Shown here: piece after piece, positions 61,369-64,000 of the stretch | Layout of the letters: each line of letters opens with the position of its first letter | Numbering within the stretch: the first letter of the stretch is position 1 | The notes under the pieces: model-generated | What the model was told of the DNA's origin: nothing | Seen by the model: only the letters and a program-made list of their open reading frames with translations | Database searches by the model: none | Program-made: the position numbers and the translations under genes | NCBI RefSeq assembly: GCF_017104715.1 | Contig: NZ_JAAGPI010000005.1 | Coordinates: 310,001 to 374,000 of the forward strand | Source: Burkholderia sp. Ac-20365 | Lineage (GTDB): Bacteria > Pseudomonadota > Gammaproteobacteria > Burkholderiales > Burkholderiaceae | Length of the DNA stretch: 64,000 nt | Direction of reading: 5' to 3'

Positions 61369-62151
61369 TCAATGCGACGTCACGGAGTCGAGGCCAGTCG
61401 ATTTCACTTCGGGCTGTGCTTCTGGCGACGCAAGATAGTCGAGCAGGGCTTTCGCTTCCTTCGGATGTTGTGCTCCAACCGGAATGCCGGCGGCGTAGCG
61501 CGTCACGGATTGCAGGGACTCGGGAATCTTGCCGACGAAGGCCGCGCCCTTTACCGGCAACAGTTCGCTGACCTGCTGAAAGCCGATTTCGTAGTCGCCG
61601 TTTGCCACCACCGACGCGACGGGAATCCGAGGAATCATCTTCGCTTTCTGCCCGACCTGCTCCTCGATGCCAAGCCGTTTGAACAGTTCGCGCTCGATAT
61701 AAACACCGCTCGCGCTGTCAGAGTAGGCAATCGACTTCGCGTGCAACAGGGTCTGTCGGAGTCCCTCGATCGAGCTGATGTCGGGTTTCGGTGCGCCATC
61801 ACGCACAACCATGCCGATTCGCGAGTCCGCGAGTTCAACGCGCGATCCGGGAACGACCTTGCCTTGCCTGATGAGATCGTCCAGTGCGTAGCCGACCATG
61901 ATCACGACATCGGCGGGCTCGCCCCGTTCGAGGCGATTGGGTATCGCCTCAGGCGATTTGCCCATCGAAGGACCGAGTATGGTGTCGAGCGTATTGCCGG
62001 TCGCCGACGTGAAGCGGGGGCCGAGCAGCTTGTACGCAGCGGTAAAGCCGCCGGAACTCATGACCTGAAGTTCAGCAGCCTGCACGTTCGCTGCCAGAGC
62101 CGAGAGCGCGATCAGCGCTGCGGCGGACAGCTTGCCAAGGAGATTTTTCAT
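61369..62151 (-). CDS. ModA-like extracellular substrate-binding protein (orphan)
   Basis: 260 residues with a signal peptide 'LSAAALIALSALAANVQA'. Mature sequence 'AELQVMSSGGFTAAYKLLGPRF' and 'GEPADVVIMVGYALDDLI' match type 2 periplasmic binding proteins of the ModA/YvgL type; 'YSDSASGVYIERELFKRLG' and 'YEIGFQQVSELLPV' are also typical. No ABC permease or ATPase is nearby; the upstream gene is an MHS-type MFS carrier on the same strand, 51 bp away. The binding-protein-plus-MFS arrangement is unusual. The ligand is unlikely to be molybdate on this context. Confidence 0.85.
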   Translation of the reverse strand: MKNLLGKLSAAALIALSALAANVQAAELQVMSSGGFTAAYKLLGPRFTSATGNTLDTILGPSMGKSPEAIPNRLERGEPADVVIMVGYALDDLIRQGKVVPGSRVELADSRIGMVVRDGAPKPDISSIEGLRQTLLHAKSIAYSDSASGVYIERELFKRLGIEEQVGQKAKMIPRIPVASVVANGDYEIGFQQVSELLPVKGAAFVGKIPESLQSVTRYAAGIPVGAQHPKEAKALLDYLASPEAQPEVKSTGLDSVTSH

Positions 62152-62202
62152 GGATCAGGGTCGTTCGGATACGTAGGTAGAGGAAGTGAGTTATCAGGCG
62201 TC

Positions 62203-63501
62203 TCACTGTGCCGCGTTCAGCGTCACCGCGTGGCGGCGATAGAGCGCGAGCGTGGCGCACAGCGCGCACACGGCGGCGAAACTCATCCAGATGCCGGGCG
62301 CGGCCTTGTCGCCGGTCATATGAATCAACCCCGTCGCGATGGCGGGTGTGAAGCCGCCGAACACCGCCGTCGCGAGACTGTAGGCGAGCGAGAAACCCGC
62401 GACACGCACTTCGACAGGCATCACTTCGGTCAGCGCGACGACCATCGCGCCGTTGTACATGCCGTACATGAACGAAAGCCACAGCAGCACGAGCAGCATA
62501 TTCACGAAGCTCGGCGCGTGAGCAAGAAAGGACAGCGCCGGATACGCGGTCGCGATGGCGAGCGTGGTCATCCCGAGCAATAGCGGGCGGCGGCCGATAC
62601 GGTCGGAGAGTGCACCGCCGATCGGCAGCCACACGAAGTTCGACACGCCGATGCACAGCGTCACAAGCAGGCTGTCTGCGGTGCTCAGATGCAGAACCGT
62701 CTTGCCGAAGGTCGGCGCATAGACCGTGATGAGATAGAAGCTCGTGGTGGTCATCGCGACCAGCATCACGCCGGCGATCACGACGCCCCAGTTCCGCGCG
62801 AGCGTGCGAAAGACTTCCTTCATCGTCGGGCGATGCTTGCGCGCCTTGAATTCCTGCGTTTCTTCCAGATTCCGACGCAGCATGAAGATGAACGGCACGA
62901 TCATGCAGCCGACGAAGAATGGCACGCGCCATCCCCAGGCGGCGATGGTTGCCGAATCCAGCGACTGGTTGAGCGCGAAGCCGAGGCCCGCGGCGACCAC
63001 GATCGCTACCTGCTGGCTGGCCGATTGCCAGCTTGTGAAGAAACCCTTGCGGCCGGGCGTGGCCATCTCGGCAAGATAAACCGACACGCCACCCAGTTCC
63101 GCGCCGGCGGAGAAGCCTTGCAACAGGCGCCCGATCAGCACGAGCGCGGGAGCCAGCACGCCGATCGTGGCATAGCCCGGCACGAATGCGATCAGGATCG
63201 TGCCGCTTGCCATGATGGACAGCGTGATGATGAGCCCCTTGCGGCGGCCGACATCATCGATATACGCACCGAGAATGATTGCACCGAGCGGGCGCATCAG
63301 GAATCCGGCGCCGAAGACTGCGAAGGTCATCATCAGCGAGGCGAATTCGCTGGCGGAAGGGAAGAAGACGTTGGCGATCTGCGTGGCGTAGAAGCCGAAC
63401 AGGAAGAAGTCGAACTGCTCCAGGAAATTCCCGGCCGTGACGCGAAATACCGCGGCAGCCTTCGATTGTCCGGGCGATCGGGTAGGGGATGAGGGGTGCA
63501 T
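62203..63501 (-). CDS. MFS transporter, MHS family (citrate/tricarballylate-type)
   Basis: About 432 residues from ATG 63501 ([10 protein letters not shown]), which has CAGGAGA upstream; the open frame extends to 63594. Twelve membrane segments; '[17 protein letters not shown]' in TM1, '[20 protein letters not shown]' and '[32 protein letters not shown]' are close to CitA/TcuC proton symporters (second quoted in full family form only in part). It probably imports a tricarboxylate or similar acid. It is first in a two-gene unit with the ModA-like binding protein. Confidence 0.92.
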   Translation of the reverse strand: MHPSSPTRSPGQSKAAAVFRVTAGNFLEQFDFFLFGFYATQIANVFFPSASEFASLMMTFAVFGAGFLMRPLGAIILGAYIDDVGRRKGLIITLSIMASGTILIAFVPGYATIGVLAPALVLIGRLLQGFSAGAELGGVSVYLAEMATPGRKGFFTSWQSASQQVAIVVAAGLGFALNQSLDSATIAAWGWRVPFFVGCMIVPFIFMLRRNLEETQEFKARKHRPTMKEVFRTLARNWGVVIAGVMLVAMTTTSFYLITVYAPTFGKTVLHLSTADSLLVTLCIGVSNFVWLPIGGALSDRIGRRPLLLGMTTLAIATAYPALSFLAHAPSFVNMLLVLLWLSFMYGMYNGAMVVALTEVMPVEVRVAGFSLAYSLATAVFGGFTPAIATGLIHMTGDKAAPGIWMSFAAVCALCATLALYRRHAVTLNAAQ

Positions 63502-63815
63502 CAAAGTGTCTCCTGAATCCTTGAAATACGCGGAGCTTCCGCGGATTGTCGTTTCAGGAATGTTCGCCCGGATCGTGCAAAACAATAAGTGCAATTTTTA
63601 GAACGATTGATGCACGATGGTTATCAATCGGAGACGCTGGGGCTATTGCGTTTTACGTCAGCAACAAGGCGGATTGGTAGACGGTCCGCTTCACTCCGCA
63701 GCAAGCTGCGTTGCCGTCGTTTGACGTCGAATGAACGGAGCGGTAGGGTTGGTGGTCGGGAGATGATCAAACACGCCGACTGTTAGAATAGCGCCCTTTT
63801 TCCTGGGAGAAGCAA

Positions 63816-64000
63816 ATGTCGTGGTTCATCTATGAAGTGCCCGAATACAACGAAGACGGGGCGCGCATCGAACCCTTCAGCGATCTGCGTATCCGGGTCG
63901 TGCAAGTGAGTGGGCAGGCAATGGCGGACGAGCTCGAAAGCGTGCGCGACAACGCCGTGAAGGCGGTGGACACGTCCGCGCACCCACTGCGCGCGACAGA
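63816..64000 (+). CDS. Small hypothetical protein, 3' end outside the window
   Basis: An open frame from ATG 63816, preceded by GGGAGA, reads MSWFIYEVPEYNEDGARIEPF and continues to the right edge (at least 61 residues). The start is well supported, the composition is normal for coding sequence, and no stop is reached. It is not a recognised family. Confidence 0.6.
   Translation, partial: MSWFIYEVPEYNEDGARIEPFSDLRIRVVQVSGQAMADELESVRDNAVKAVDTSAHPLRAT

Noticed and set aside
61294..62583. A 429-codon plus-strand open frame
   Set aside because: It is the shadow of the ModA-like binding protein and MHS carrier genes on the minus strand.
1..64000. CRISPR arrays, tRNA or rRNA genes, insertion sequences and attachment sites
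   Set aside because: No regularly spaced repeats, no cloverleaf-like segments with CCA-type ends, no transposase or integrase frames, and no direct repeats flanking a block were seen by reading; small elements could still be missed.

Overview
The window reads as part of a Burkholderiaceae replicon, most likely Paraburkholderia or Caballeronia. The basis is the high GC, the many LysR-type regulators, the Burkholderia-type phenol hydroxylase cluster, the type 2 ArgC and the MHS- and ACS-type MFS carriers. No rRNA, tRNA, ribosomal protein, phage, insertion sequence or CRISPR array was seen. Nearly every gene is catabolic, transport or regulatory, which suits a secondary chromosome or megaplasmid. 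Genus and replicon are inferences.

Layout. 0-8 kb: the end of a PhnD-like binding protein, a LysR regulator, a DJ-1/PfpI plus ABM-monooxygenase pair, then minus-strand genes for an LLM flavin oxidoreductase, NAD-formate dehydrogenase, an SRPBCC protein and an aldo/keto reductase, a porin remnant and a crotonase-like protein. 8.2-14.4 kb: a sugar operon with a fused MalF-MalG permease, binding protein, GH4 glycosidase and LacI repressor, preceded by two matching LacI-type operator candidates; no ABC ATPase is present. 14.4-17.7 kb: ornithine cyclodeaminase with a divergent Lrp regulator, then a leucine-rich-repeat protein kinase. 17.8-20.5 kb: a divergent type II dehydroquinase-like gene and an MHS carrier opposite an IclR regulator. 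20.6-25.7 kb: a four-gene set (SDR, ACS carrier, VOC protein, HTH-citrate synthase-like) opposite a D-2-hydroxyacid dehydrogenase, with two identical palindromes between them. 25.8-29.9 kb: galactarate catabolism (ACS carrier, kdgD, divergent garD). 30-35.4 kb: argC, two LysR regulators, a second crotonase-like paralogue and a frameshifted MHS carrier. 35.4-39.4 kb: a sulfatase with its formylglycine-generating enzyme and a LysR regulator. 40-47 kb: a complete multicomponent phenol hydroxylase (dmpKLMNOP) with a DmpR-type sigma-54 activator, a canonical -24/-12 promoter and candidate activator sites. 47-54.5 kb: LysR plus a hydroxyacid dehydrogenase, aldehyde dehydrogenase, DUF3100 membrane protein and M20 amidohydrolase operon, then an AstC/ArgD-type aminotransferase. 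55-58.6 kb: a PI-PLC-like protein, then a glycosyltransferase and polysaccharide deacetylase pair. 59-64 kb: LysR-dctA, an orphan ModA-like binding protein with an MHS carrier, and the start of a small unknown gene.

How the genes work together. Phenols would be hydroxylated to catechols by dmpKLMNOP; no ring-cleavage genes follow, so that step must be elsewhere. Galactarate would be dehydrated by GarD and then converted by KdgD to 2-oxoglutarate semialdehyde. The LacI operon would import an oligosaccharide or glycoside for GH4 cleavage. The least explained sets are the 20.6-25.7 kb cluster with its paired palindromes and the 48-53 kb DUF3100 operon. The most unusual single structure is a terminator-like hairpin encoded exactly at the junction of the fused permease.
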